A stretch of DNA of 64,000 bases from Streptomyces sp. 135. Its GTDB lineage: Bacteria > Actinomycetota > Actinomycetes > Streptomycetales > Streptomycetaceae. The number at the start of each line of letters is the position of its first letter. Within the stretch, counting starts at the first letter, position 1. The notes beneath the pieces are model-generated. The model ran no database searches. It saw only the letters and a program-made list of their open reading frames with translations, and was not told the DNA's origin. Where the stretch lies: contig NZ_CP075691.1 in the NCBI RefSeq assembly GCF_020026305.1, positions 2,356,001 to 2,420,000 on the forward strand, in the 5' to 3' direction. Positions 51,001 through 58,682 of the stretch are shown piece by piece. The position numbers and the translations under genes were made by a program.

Positions 51001-51066
51001 ATCCGTGAAACCGTGCCGCAGCAGCCGCGTGAACGTACTGCTTCTGCGCCCTTGCGGCAGCGTCAT
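48046..51066 (-). CDS. glnE: Glutamine synthetase adenylyltransferase GlnE
   Basis: GlnE adds and removes AMP on the tyrosine of GSI. The 1006-aa protein carries two nucleotidyltransferase cores: MGKCGGHELNYVSDVDVIFV near residue 210 (deadenylylation half) and GRFGGHELGYGSDADVLFV near 735 (adenylylation half), joined by a helical linker. Length is as expected for the actinobacterial enzyme. ATG 51066 (MTLPQGRRS) is chosen because GGAGG lies 9 nt upstream; the longer frame begins eight codons earlier. Its target GlnA (Tyr398) is encoded at 5706. No PII gene is in the window. Confidence 0.95.
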   Translation of the reverse strand: MTLPQGRRSSTFTRLLRHGFTDPSAAERLLDAPELSAVRSDPLLLDALGATADPDLALLGLVRLVEAQEDEAGRRELLDTLVTAKPLRDRLLGVMGASEALADHLARHPRDWRALATYESADLHPGVADFERGLADATDPVSLRVAYRRCLLAIAARDVCGTTDVAEAAAELADLATATLRAALAMACAAAPGDAAQCRLAVIAMGKCGGHELNYVSDVDVIFVAEPVPGTESATDGAGSDEGKALRAATRLASHMMRICSETNVEGTIWPVDANLRPEGRNGPLVRTLSSHLAYYQRWAKTWEFQALLKARPVAGDLALGEEYVATLAPLVWHAAERENFVPDVQKMRRRVVENIPAGEVERELKLGPGGLRDVEFAVQMLQLVHGRSDPSIRSGSTLAALDALGAGGYVGRVDAAQLDDAYRFLRSLEHRIQLYKLRRTHLVPEDDADLRRIGRSLGMRTEPITELHRAWKRHTSVVRRLHEKLFYRPLLDAVAQLAPGEARLSTEAARERLVALGYADPSGALRHLEALASGVSRKAAIQRTLLPVLLGWFADSADPDAGLLNFRQVSDALGKTPWYLRLLRDEGAAAENLARVLSAGRLAPDLLLRAPEAVALLGDQRGLVPRGRAHLEQEILAAVRRADGAEQAVTAARGVRRRELFRTAAGDIIGSYGTEDSPAEADPGALVDRVGDAVSDLTAATIAGTLRAVVRDGWGDTLPTRFAVIGMGRFGGHELGYGSDADVLFVHEPREGADEQEAAKAAAKVVAEMRRLLQLPSADPPLLIDTDLRPEGRSGPLVRTLGSYEAYYRRWSLGWESQALLRAEPVAGDEELGRAFIDLVAPLRYPAQGLGEDAVREIRRLKARMESERMPRGADPTLHAKLGRGGLSDVEWTVQLLQLRHGWTEPGLRTTRTREALAAACAAGLIPTEDAATLDEAWVLATRVRNAVMLVRGRAGDTFPSGGRELAAVGRYLGYDAGHVGDMLDDYRRITRRARAVVEERFYGA

Positions 51067-51186
51067 GGTCTCGCGCCTCCGTTCGATCACTCCTCAGGGT
51101 GAGCCTACGGCCTGACCGGTGCGCTGGGCGCACGTGCGCGGCCCGCCCTCGCGGAGGACGATCGAAGAAGCGCCGGAAGGACGGAC

Positions 51187-51699
51187 ATGCCGAAGATGGA
51201 ACCCCGTACGGAACTGGACGTCAGGTACAGCAGCGCGGACGCGGAGCCGATGCCGTGGGCGGAGGCGGTCACCCGCCTGGCGGCGGCCGAGCTGTTCTGG
51301 ATCTCGACGGTACGACCCGACGGGCGCCCCCACGTCACACCGCTGCCGGCGGTGTGGCTGGACGACGCCCTGCACTTCGCGACGGGCCCCGAGGAGCGCA
51401 AGGCCCGCAATCTCGCGGCCAATCCGCAGACCGTGCTGACGACCGGCACCAACCTCTGGAACAGTGGCTGCGACCTGGTCGTGGAGGGCGCTGCCGTCCG
51501 GGTCACCGACGAGATCGCGCTGCGGCGGCTGGCAGCGGCCTGGGAGCGGAAGTACGGCAGCTTCTGGCACTACGAGGTGCGCGACGGCTGCTTCCACCAC
51601 GGCTCCGGGCACGCGTACGTCTTCGCGGTGGCGCCGCGCACGGCCTTCGGCTTCGGCAAGGGCGAGCCGTTCAGCCAGACGCGGTGGCGCTTCGCCTGA
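51187..51699 (+). CDS. Pyridoxamine 5'-phosphate oxidase-like protein
   Basis: A 170-aa split-barrel flavin-fold protein. The conserved start of the fold is AELFWISTVRPDGRPHVTPLPAVWLDDALHFATGPEERKARNLAANP, with the phosphate-binding and dimer residues typical of the PPOX/F420-binding group. The C-terminal RWRF matches the family. It may bind FMN, F420 or haem; the substrate is unknown. ATG 51187 follows AAGGACGG. Divergent from glnE. Confidence 0.87.
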   Translation: MPKMEPRTELDVRYSSADAEPMPWAEAVTRLAAAELFWISTVRPDGRPHVTPLPAVWLDDALHFATGPEERKARNLAANPQTVLTTGTNLWNSGCDLVVEGAAVRVTDEIALRRLAAAWERKYGSFWHYEVRDGCFHHGSGHAYVFAVAPRTAFGFGKGEPFSQTRWRFA

Positions 51700-51753
51700 C
51701 GGACATCGCGGCGGAGCGCTGACAGGGGCCCGGGCCCCTGATGTACTGCGGCC

Positions 51754-52185
51754 ATGGAATACACACTCGAAGTGATCCCGCTGCCGGTCAGCGACATCGA
51801 CCGGGCCAAGGAGTTCTACCGCGACAAGCTGGGTTTCCACGTCGACATCGACGCCGAGGTCGCGCCGGGCCTGCGCATCGTCCAGCTGACCCCGCCGGGC
51901 TCGGGCTGCTCCATCGCCCTGTCCGACACGCTCTGGGAGTCGATGGACGGCCCGGCACCGGCGCCCGGCTCCTACCAGGGCATGCAGCTGTGCGTGGCCG
52001 ACGCGAAGGCGGCGCACGCGGAGCTGACCGCGCGCGGCCTGGACGTCACGGAGCCGGTGCAGCACGCGCCGCAGGACGGCGGCACGTTCATGTACTTCAA
52101 GGACCCGGACGGCAATGGCTGGGCCATCCAGGAGTACCGGGTCCGCGCGACTACACCGCTGCGGGAGGCGATCACCTCCGGTTGA
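51754..52185 (+). CDS. Glyoxalase/VOC-family protein
   Basis: A 143-aa single VOC-fold protein with the paired betas LEVIPLPVSDIDRAKEFYRDKLGFHVDIDAEV and LCVADAKAAHAELTARGLDV. The end is FMYFKDPDGNGWAIQEYR. Metal-binding His/Glu residues are only partly conserved by eye (Glu in IQEYR). Function could be lactoylglutathione-lyase-like or ring-cleavage-like; unknown. No ribosome site is seen before ATG 51754. Confidence 0.85.
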   Translation: MEYTLEVIPLPVSDIDRAKEFYRDKLGFHVDIDAEVAPGLRIVQLTPPGSGCSIALSDTLWESMDGPAPAPGSYQGMQLCVADAKAAHAELTARGLDVTEPVQHAPQDGGTFMYFKDPDGNGWAIQEYRVRATTPLREAITSG

Positions 52186-52212
52186 GGGGTGCGGGGGCGG
52201 CGTGCGCGCTCC

Positions 52213-52959
52213 CTACGGGACCGTGCGCTGCCGCCACGACCCCGCGAGGGCGGCGTGCGGGAGAGGGAGAAACCGGGGGTGGGTCGCGGAGCCGCCCCCG
52301 GCGGTGGCCGCGTCCTTGTCGCGGGCGCCGCGGCGGCTGCGCGCCGACGCTTCGTGCATGCGCGCCAGACGGTTCCCCTGGCGTTCCATGTCCTTACGTC
52401 GCCGGGCGCGGCGCCAGGCACCGCGCCACCGCTCCACCTCCACGCCGTCGGTCACCCCGCACACCCGCAAAAAGGCCGTGAGCTGCGCGAGGTCGAGCAT
52501 GGACCTGCCCGCCAGCATCCGCAGCACCGTGCTGTGCGGCAGCTCACCGTGGCGACCGGCCCGTCGTTCCATCTCGTCGACGGGCATCGCCCCTGCCCTG
52601 TGGTAGAGCTCGCGCAGCGCATGGATCAGCTCGTCCCGCCCGTAGACCTGGTCCGGCCTTGGCACACCGGCCCCGGGATTCCTCCGCCGGTACTCGGCGT
52701 AGCGAGCGGCCTGCCACAGCCGCCGCGCCTCACCGGCCGGGGCCCCGCAGACCCGGGCGTACGCCTCCACGACCGGCAGCCGGGGAATCCGGCGCCCGCT
52801 GGCGGCACGGGAGAAGGTCGTGGCGGAGAAGGCGTACCCGGACCGCTGCGCCATTTCCCGATGGGTCAGGGCTGCCGCCCGGCGCTGCCTGCGCAGCCAC
52901 TCGGCGAGCTCCTCCAGGCCCGGGTCCGAGGTGGAGATGGGCTGCTCCGGACGTGCCAC
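52213..52959 (-). CDS. XRE-type regulator
   Basis: A 248-aa protein with an N-terminal helix-turn-helix (AALTHREMAQRSGYAFSATTFSRAASGRRIPRLPVVEAYARVC, about residues 30-72). A second helical region at about 115-175 (HSTVLRMLAGRSMLDLAQLTAFLRVCG) looks like another HTH of the same type. The last 70 residues are Arg/Ala-rich and probably disordered. It lies 12 bp downstream of a small membrane-protein gene on the same strand, so the two are one operon. Confidence 0.78.
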   Translation of the reverse strand: MARPEQPISTSDPGLEELAEWLRRQRRAAALTHREMAQRSGYAFSATTFSRAASGRRIPRLPVVEAYARVCGAPAGEARRLWQAARYAEYRRRNPGAGVPRPDQVYGRDELIHALRELYHRAGAMPVDEMERRAGRHGELPHSTVLRMLAGRSMLDLAQLTAFLRVCGVTDGVEVERWRGAWRRARRRKDMERQGNRLARMHEASARSRRGARDKDAATAGGGSATHPRFLPLPHAALAGSWRQRTVP

Positions 52960-52971
52960 GGCCGGCCCCCG

Positions 52972-53187
52972 TCACAGTCCTTCGGGCGCGACCGGAGCGC
53001 GTCGCGCCAGGTGGGCACCGATGAGACCGCAGGTCGCCAGGACTTCGGCCACCACGACGACGGGCATTCCGGTGAGCGCCAGCACGGCGCCGAGTACCAG
53101 GACCACGATGACGATGACGGCCCGCTGTCCGTCCGGACGGACAGCGGGCTTGGGCGCGACGCACGGCGGACGCCGGTGTGAGTGCAT
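52972..53187 (-). CDS. Small membrane protein, partner of the XRE regulator
   Basis: A 71-aa protein with a basic, Pro-rich cytoplasmic start (HSHRRPPCVAPKPAVRPDGQR) and two adjacent hydrophobic segments (AVIVIVVLVLGAVLALTGM and VVVVAEVLATCGLIGAHLA). ATG 53187 has AGAGG 7 nt upstream. It comes first in an operon with the XRE gene. Similar pairs of a short membrane protein and an XRE protein are frequent in streptomycetes, but I know no function. Confidence 0.65.
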   Translation of the reverse strand: MHSHRRPPCVAPKPAVRPDGQRAVIVIVVLVLGAVLALTGMPVVVVAEVLATCGLIGAHLARRAPVAPEGL

Positions 53188-53312
53188 GAGGTACCTCTGG
53201 ATCTCGAAGTCCCCGGGTTTCCTGCCCGGTTCAGCCACGGACGGTTGTCCGACAGGGCGCCGGCGAGCGCCCGTCGGCAACATGGTGGCACCGGATCCCG
53301 AGGCCCTCGCGG

Positions 53313-53325
53313 GGTTGATGCACCC
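53313..53325. repeat. Direct repeat 1 (GGTTGATGCACCC)
   Basis: Shares GGTTGATGCA-C/T-CCC with 53440-53453 in the 344-bp region upstream of the minus-strand membrane/XRE operon. Two near-identical sites 127 bp apart suggest a binding site. The rest of the 53188-53531 gap shows no gene. Confidence 0.5.
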
Positions 53326-53439
53326 CCGCCCCACTCGTACGGCTGCCGGTGGGGTCAGCCGCGATCGGCACACCTCACCGGCACCGGTTCACCTGCGCGT
53401 ACGGAGAGTTCCCGGACGTTCGTGCCGCATGGCGAGGGC

Positions 53440-53453
53440 GGTTGATGCATCCC
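53440..53453. repeat. Direct repeat 2 (GGTTGATGCATCCC)
   Basis: Second copy of the motif at 53313. It contains the small palindrome GATGCATC. Confidence 0.5.
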
Positions 53454-53531
53454 GTGCCCACCGTGACCAGAAAAATTGGTACCTCGCCCGGGAACCTGAA
53501 CCTCGGGAACCTTCCGGAAACGGCCCCGGCC

Positions 53532-54893
53532 TCAGAGAACCGGCAGGTTCTTCCGCAGTTCGAAGGCCGTGACCTCGCTGCGGTACTCCTCCCACTCCTG
53601 CTTCTTGTTCCGCAGGAAGAAGTCGTAGACATGCTCGCCGAGCGTCTCGGCGACCAGCTCCGACTTCTCCATGAGCGCGATCGCCTCGCCCAGGTTCTGC
53701 GGCAGCGGCTCGATCCCCATCGCGCGGCGCTCGGCGTCCGAGAGCGCCCACACGTCGTCGTCGGCGCCCGGCGGGAGTTCGTAGCCCTCCTCGATGCCCT
53801 TGAGCCCGGCGGCGAGCAGCACCGCGTACGTCAGGTAGGGGTTGGCGCCCGAGTCGATCGAGCGGACCTCGACGCGCGCCGAGCCGGTCTTGCCCGGCTT
53901 GTACATGGGCACGCGGATCAGCGCGGAGCGGTTGTTGTGGCCCCAGCAGATGTACGAGGGGGCCTCGCCGCCCGCGCCCGCCGTGCGCTCGGAGCCGCCC
54001 CAGATGCGCTTGTAGGAGTTCACCCACTGGTTGGTGACCGCCGAGATCTCCGCGGCGTGCCGCAGCAGGCCCGCGATGAAGGAGCGGCCGACCTTGGAGA
54101 GCTGGTACTCGGCGCCCGACTCGTAGAACGCGTTGCGGTCGCCCTCGAAGAGGGACAGGTGCGTGTGCATGCCACTGCCGGGGTGCTCGGAGAACGGCTT
54201 CGGCATGAAGGTGGCCTGGACGCCCTGCTCCAGCGCGACCTGCTTCATGACCAGGCGGAACGTCATGATGTTGTCGGCCGTGGAGAGCGCGTCCGCGTAC
54301 CGCAGGTCGATCTCCTGCTGGCCGGGGGCGCCCTCGTGGTGGCTGAACTCGACCGAGATGCCCATGGATTCGAGCATCGTGATGGCCTGGCGGCGGAAGT
54401 CCATGCCCACGTTCTGCGGGGTGTGGTCGAAGTAGCCGGAGTTGTCGGCGGGCGTCGGCCGCGACCCGTCCAGCGGCTTGTCCTTGAGCAGGAAGAACTC
54501 GATCTCGGGGTGGGTGTAGAAGGTGAAGCCGAGGTCGGAGGTCTTGGCGAGGGCACGCTTCAGTACGTAGCGCGGGTCGGCGAAGGACGGGGAGCCGTCC
54601 GGCATCAGGATGTCGCAGAACATGCGGGCGGTGCCGGGGGCCTCCGCGCGCCAGGGCAGCACCTGGAACGTCGACGGGTCCGGCTTGGCGATCATGTCCG
54701 ACTCGTACACCCTGGCGAAACCTTCGATCGCCGAGCCGTCGAAGCCGATGCCCTCGTCGAAGGCCTGCTCCAGCTCGGCCGGGGCCACGGCCACCGACTT
54801 CAGGAAGCCGAGGACATCCGTGAACCACAGGCGTACGAACCGGATGTCGCGCTCCTCCAGCGTACGGAGCACGAATTCCTGCTGCTTGTCCAT
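53532..54893 (-). CDS. glnA2: Glutamine synthetase-like enzyme, GlnA2 type
   Basis: A 453-aa GSI-fold ligase with IRFVRLWFTDVLGFLKSVAV, FDGSAIEGFAR, the metal block THPEIEFFLL (near 127), GSGMHTHLSLFEGDRNAF (near 239), NRSALIRVPMYK (near 321) and RSIDSGANPYLTYA (near 344). In the adenylylation-site region it has DDVWALSD, so Trp382 replaces the Tyr of GlnA; GlnE control is not expected. The position and sequence match what I recall of S. coelicolor GlnA2 (SCO2241), reported as a gamma-glutamylpolyamine synthetase. The substrate here is thus more likely a polyamine than ammonium. ATG 54893 is chosen for family length; its ribosome site is weak. Confidence 0.9.
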   Translation of the reverse strand: MDKQQEFVLRTLEERDIRFVRLWFTDVLGFLKSVAVAPAELEQAFDEGIGFDGSAIEGFARVYESDMIAKPDPSTFQVLPWRAEAPGTARMFCDILMPDGSPSFADPRYVLKRALAKTSDLGFTFYTHPEIEFFLLKDKPLDGSRPTPADNSGYFDHTPQNVGMDFRRQAITMLESMGISVEFSHHEGAPGQQEIDLRYADALSTADNIMTFRLVMKQVALEQGVQATFMPKPFSEHPGSGMHTHLSLFEGDRNAFYESGAEYQLSKVGRSFIAGLLRHAAEISAVTNQWVNSYKRIWGGSERTAGAGGEAPSYICWGHNNRSALIRVPMYKPGKTGSARVEVRSIDSGANPYLTYAVLLAAGLKGIEEGYELPPGADDDVWALSDAERRAMGIEPLPQNLGEAIALMEKSELVAETLGEHVYDFFLRNKKQEWEEYRSEVTAFELRKNLPVL

Positions 54894-55546
54894 CTTCCGA
54901 TTCCACCCATCCTTGCTGGTCAGGCCGCCTGCTCCCGCGTCATGTGACACCTCGGGCACACGAGCATCCCACTACCCGGTTTCGAACGCGTTGCGGACCC
55001 GTGCCGCCGGGCGCCGAGCCGTGCCGCGTGCCGCTCTGTGCCCATAGTGCCTGCTGATCGGCCGCTCTGTAACGGCGGGCCGCCATGGGCCGCCGCGGCG
55101 CCGAGCCGTGACCGGGCGTAGGCGGGTACGCGGCTTCCTGTTCGTCGGGGGTGGGGCCACGGCCCGCACGCGACTCCCGGGCCGGCGGGGGTCCCCGGCT
55201 GCGTCCTCGGTTCGTCGGGGGCGGGGCCCGTACGCGACCCCGGTCCGGCGGGGCCCTCGGCCGCGTCCTCGGTTCGTCGGGGGGCGGGGCCGCGGCGGTA
55301 TGTCCGTCCTCGCTATCTTGGCGCCGGCGCCTCGCCGCTTCGGAGCTCGGCGCTGCACCACTGTGCTCCGGGCGGACACACCGCCACGTCCCCTCGCGTC
55401 TCGATCACGGCTGCGGACCGGAGCCACCGCGCCGAGGCTCCTACGGGGCTGCGGCGCCGCTGGGTGACGGGGGGTTGGGTGGGAGATGTCCTTGCGGTGT
55501 GGCCAGGGGCGTGCACAGGCAACGCATGGCCGGACCACCGCACCCG
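54894..55546. other. 653-bp region without a recognisable gene
   Basis: Long open frames exist on both strands but are Arg/Pro/Gly-rich and low in complexity, with no family resemblance. The region carries the GC-rich repeats at 55130-55305. The promoter of glnA2 must lie at its left end, but I see no clear -10/-35 or GlnR box. Confidence 0.6.
55130..55305. repeat. Imperfect tandem repeat, about 62-70 bp unit
   Basis: Three copies share TCCT-N-GGTTCGTCGGGG (or close variants), followed by CGGGGCC and, in the first two, ACGCGACYCC and GGYCCGGCGGGG. TTCGTCGG recurs at 55141, 55211 and 55273, a period of 70 then 62 bp. It lies between glnA2 and the dehydrogenase gene and encodes nothing convincing. 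Confidence 0.7.
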
Positions 55547-56578
55547 CTAGGCCACGCGCCGCAGGTCCTTGCGGAGGAGGCGGCCGCGGAGTGGCACTCC
55601 GGCCACGTACCGTTCGACCTCCGCGACCGCGTACTCGCCGAGCCGCCGCACCTCACTCCCCTGCGCCCCCGCGATGTGCGGCGTGACGAGGACGTTCGGG
55701 AGCCGCAGCAGGACATGCCCCGCGGGCAGCGGCTCGGGATCCGTGACGTCCAGGAACGCGTCGAGGCGCCCCGCCCCGCACTCCCGCGCCAACGCCTCCG
55801 TGTCGACGAGTGAGCCGCGGGCCGTGTTGATGACGGACCCGCCGTCCGGGATCAGCTTCAGCATGGCCTCGCTCAAGAGGCCACGCGTCTCGGGGAGCTG
55901 CGGCGCGTGCACCGTGACGACGCCGCTGCGGGCGCACAGTTCGGGGAGCGGGGCCAGTTCCACGCCGAGCGATGCCGCCTCGGCTGGCGTCACGTAAGGG
56001 TCCGTGAGCAGCACGCGATACCCCGCGCCGCAGGCCCGCAGCGCGGCGATCACGCGCCGCCCGATGCGCGACGCCCCGATGACACCGACGGTGCACCCGT
56101 CGGCCCCGGCGCGCTCCGCGAACGACGGCCACCCGTCCACGTACCCGGCGGCCGCCCGCAACGCCCCCTTCGCCGCGAACGTGATCGCCGCCAGGGTGAA
56201 GGCCACCACAGGATCCGCGTTGGCGTCCGCCGCCGAGGAGACGACGATGCCCCGCTCCCACACCGCCTCCGTCACCAGCGCCTTGACCGACCCCGCCGCG
56301 TGCACGACCGCCCGCAGACGCGGCGCGTACGCCAGGACCTCGGGGGTCAGCGGCGGGCACTCCCAGCCCGTGACCAGGATCTCCGCCCCGGCGAGCACCG
56401 CCCGCGCCGCAGGTCCGGTGAGCGGACCGGTCAGCACTCCGGGCGCCAACTCCACATGGGCGCTCAGCCGTTCACGCAGGTCCGGAGGGAACGCCCGGGC
56501 CGCGACCTCGGCGCCCATAGCCAGGGCCGTGATCGGCGGCCCGCCGGCTCGCTCCGCCTGCTGTGCCTGATCTGCCAC
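55547..56578 (-). CDS. D-2-hydroxyacid dehydrogenase family protein
   Basis: A 343-aa NAD-dependent oxidoreductase. The nucleotide-binding glycine motif is VGVIGASRIGRRV (near residue 163). The catalytic residues are seen as INTARGSLVD (Arg, near 250), a Glu/Asp in LDVTDPEPLP and His in VLVTPHIAGA (near 309). The GTG start is 18 bp from a LacI-type operator. It is divergent from the sugar ABC genes and probably co-regulated with them. The acid it oxidises or makes is unknown; sugar-derived 2-hydroxyacids are a fair guess. Confidence 0.88.
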   Translation of the reverse strand: MADQAQQAERAGGPPITALAMGAEVAARAFPPDLRERLSAHVELAPGVLTGPLTGPAARAVLAGAEILVTGWECPPLTPEVLAYAPRLRAVVHAAGSVKALVTEAVWERGIVVSSAADANADPVVAFTLAAITFAAKGALRAAAGYVDGWPSFAERAGADGCTVGVIGASRIGRRVIAALRACGAGYRVLLTDPYVTPAEAASLGVELAPLPELCARSGVVTVHAPQLPETRGLLSEAMLKLIPDGGSVINTARGSLVDTEALARECGAGRLDAFLDVTDPEPLPAGHVLLRLPNVLVTPHIAGAQGSEVRRLGEYAVAEVERYVAGVPLRGRLLRKDLRRVA

Positions 56579-56595
56579 GCGTGACCGTCCCTCGT

Positions 56596-56609
56596 AGTAA
56601 CCGGTTACT
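56596..56609. promoter_or_regulatory. LacI-type operator O1
   Basis: AGTAACCGGTTACT is a perfect 14-bp palindrome with the central CG typical of LacI-family sites. It lies 18 bp upstream of the dehydrogenase start, where it would block that promoter. Confidence 0.8.
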
Positions 56610-56673
56610 CACCAGCGCCTGGAGGCTAGGACCAAATCGAGAGGGAGGTCAAGAGAACGCGGGGCCAAGGGGG

Positions 56674-56702
56674 TTGACCGAGCACAGTAACCGCTTTAGA
56701 TT
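56674..56702 (+). promoter_or_regulatory. Promoter of the sugar ABC operon with operator O2 in the spacer
   Basis: TTGACC (56674-56679), 17 bp, then TAGATT (56697-56702) is a near-consensus vegetative promoter. The spacer and -10 are covered by AGTAACCGCTTTAG (56686-56699), which matches O1 in its left half. Repressor bound there would exclude RNA polymerase. Confidence 0.75.
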
Positions 56703-56736
56703 CCGGGCACCTTATTCCGACGACGGAGGGGTTGCC

Positions 56737-57732
56737 GTGCCGACGGTGACGAAGGACGGGGCGGAAACCGAGGCGGTGCAGCCGCCCGGCAGGCGTGACG
56801 ACGGGTCAAGCGCGCATAAACCAGTCCACGGCGAACTGCGGAACCGGTTTCAGCGCACCCGCTTCCTGGTCCTGCTCATGATGCCGGGACTGGTGTACTT
56901 CCTGGTCTTCCACTACGGCGCCTTCATCGCCAACGCGGTGGCCTTCAAGGAGTACGTCCCCTTCGACGGCCTGTGGGCCAGCCCCTGGGTCGGCACCGCG
57001 AATTTCGAGCGGATGTTCGGCGACCCGGACTTCTGGCACGCGACCTGGAACACCCTGTTCATCGCCGTCCTCCAGCTCGTCTTCTTCTTCCCGGCACCGC
57101 TCGCTCTCGCCCTGCTCCTGCACAGCCTGACCTCGGACCTGCTGCGCCGCTTCACGCAGTCCGTGATCTATCTGCCGCACTTCCTGTCATGGGTCGTCGT
57201 GGTCGCCCTCTTCCAGCAAGTGCTCAGCGACACCGGCCTGTTGAACACCTTCCTGAGCGACTCCGGGCTGCACACCGTCGACATCATCGGCAACCCGGAC
57301 GCGTACAAGCCGCTCGTCGTGTTCGAGGTGATCTGGAAGGACGCCGGATGGGGGACCATCATCTTCCTTGCCGCGCTCATGCAGGTCGACGAGCAGTTGT
57401 ACGAGGCGTCGGCGATCGACGGGGCCGGTCCCTGGCGCCGCTTCTGGCACGTCACGCTGCCCGGCATCCGGCCCATCATCATCCTGCTGCTGATCATGCG
57501 GCTCGGCGACATCCTCTCCGTCGGTTTCGAACAGATGCTGCTGCAACGGCAGTCGGTCGGCCCTGAGGTCGGTGAGGTGCTCGACACCTTTGTGTTCTGG
57601 CAGGGCATCGTCGGCGGCGACACCGGATACGCGGCGGCCGCCGGTCTGTTCAAGGGCGTCGTCGGCGCGGCGCTCGTCTTCGCCGCCAACCGCGTCGCCC
57701 ACCGGCTCGGCGAGCAGGGGGTCTATAAGTGA
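56737..57732 (+). CDS. Sugar ABC transporter permease, LplB type
   Basis: A 331-aa permease with six membrane segments beginning RTRFLVLLMMPGLVYFLVFHYG. The EAA loop for ATPase docking is YEASAIDGAGPWRRFWHVTLPGI. The sequence fits the LplB/YtePQ group, which often imports oligosaccharides from plant polysaccharides. GTG 56737 follows GGAGGGG. It overlaps the next permease by 4 bp. No ATPase gene is in the cluster, as is usual for such importers that share MsiK. Confidence 0.9.
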   Translation: MPTVTKDGAETEAVQPPGRRDDGSSAHKPVHGELRNRFQRTRFLVLLMMPGLVYFLVFHYGAFIANAVAFKEYVPFDGLWASPWVGTANFERMFGDPDFWHATWNTLFIAVLQLVFFFPAPLALALLLHSLTSDLLRRFTQSVIYLPHFLSWVVVVALFQQVLSDTGLLNTFLSDSGLHTVDIIGNPDAYKPLVVFEVIWKDAGWGTIIFLAALMQVDEQLYEASAIDGAGPWRRFWHVTLPGIRPIIILLLIMRLGDILSVGFEQMLLQRQSVGPEVGEVLDTFVFWQGIVGGDTGYAAAAGLFKGVVGAALVFAANRVAHRLGEQGVYK

Positions 57733-58649
57733 GCAGCATCCTGAAGACCCGGGTGAGTGCCGGACAGAGCACGCGGCCCGCCTGGATGGAGAAGCCGCGG
57801 TTCGCGACCAAGGCCGCCAAGGCCGTGGCGGTCGTGATCGTGCTCGGGCTGGTCCTGATCCCCTTCCTCGTCATCGTCTCGACGTCGCTGGCCTCCAACC
57901 GCGAGGTCGTGGACAACGGCGGCTGGGTGCTGTGGCCGAGCGACCCGACACTGCGCGCCTACCGCACCATCCTGAGCGGCGGCATCGTCACCAAAGCGCT
58001 GGGCGTGAGCGTGGGCCTCACCGTCGTGGGCACGCTGTTCTCCCTCGCCTGCACCACCTTCCTCGCCTACGCCCTCGCCCGTCCCGGTGTCTTCGGCGGC
58101 AGGCCCGTCCTGCTGCTCATCCTCTTCACCTTCCTCTTCCCGCCCGGCATGATCCCCGCGTTCCTGCTGGTGAAAGGCATGGGGATGATGGACACCTATG
58201 CCGCGCTCATCGCCCCCGTACTCATCAACGTCTTCAATCTGATCGTGCTGCGCGGCTTCTTCCAGGGCATCCCCGAGGAGCTGTACGAGGCGGCCAGGCT
58301 CGACGGCGCGGGTGACTGGCACATCCTGTGGCGGATCGTGCTCCCGCTCTCCAAGGCGGCCCTCGCCGTGGTCTCCCTCTTCTACGCCGTGAGCTACTGG
58401 AACGCCTGGTTCCATGCCTCGATCTACCTGGAGTCGGACCACTGGCCGCTCTCCCAGGTGCTCCGTACGTACGTCATCGGCGGCTCGCAGATCGCCGACA
58501 CGGGCCTGAGCGAGGCCGGCCTGGTCTCCGCCCCGCAGACGACGCAGATGGCCGTCCTGGTGATCGCCACGGTGCCGATCCTGGTCGTCTACCCCTTCCT
58601 CCAGAAGTACTTCACCAAGGGCGTACTTACCGGCGCCATCAAGAGCTGA
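57729..58649 (+). CDS. Sugar ABC transporter permease, LplC type
   Basis: A 306-aa second permease with six spans. The EAA loop is YEAARLDGAGDWHILWRIVLPLSKAALAVVSLF. It carries the group features RGFFQGIPEEL and, at the end, PFLQKYFTKGVLTGAIK. GTG 57729 overlaps the stop of the first permease gene, so the two are coupled and form a heterodimer channel. Confidence 0.9.
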   Translation: MSSILKTRVSAGQSTRPAWMEKPRFATKAAKAVAVVIVLGLVLIPFLVIVSTSLASNREVVDNGGWVLWPSDPTLRAYRTILSGGIVTKALGVSVGLTVVGTLFSLACTTFLAYALARPGVFGGRPVLLLILFTFLFPPGMIPAFLLVKGMGMMDTYAALIAPVLINVFNLIVLRGFFQGIPEELYEAARLDGAGDWHILWRIVLPLSKAALAVVSLFYAVSYWNAWFHASIYLESDHWPLSQVLRTYVIGGSQIADTGLSEAGLVSAPQTTQMAVLVIATVPILVVYPFLQKYFTKGVLTGAIKS

Positions 58650-58682
58650 GCATTCCCGCTCATCGTCCAGAAGGGCCTCCAC

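Noticed and set aside
48127..51102. A 991-codon open frame on the plus strand opposite glnE
   Set aside because: It is a shadow of glnE. Its translation is low-complexity Arg/Gly/Val/Glu without domains, while the minus strand encodes both GlnE catalytic cores.
54972..55538. A 188-codon minus-strand frame before glnA2
   Set aside because: Composition is Arg/Pro repeats produced by the GC-rich tandem repeats. It has no recognisable domain.
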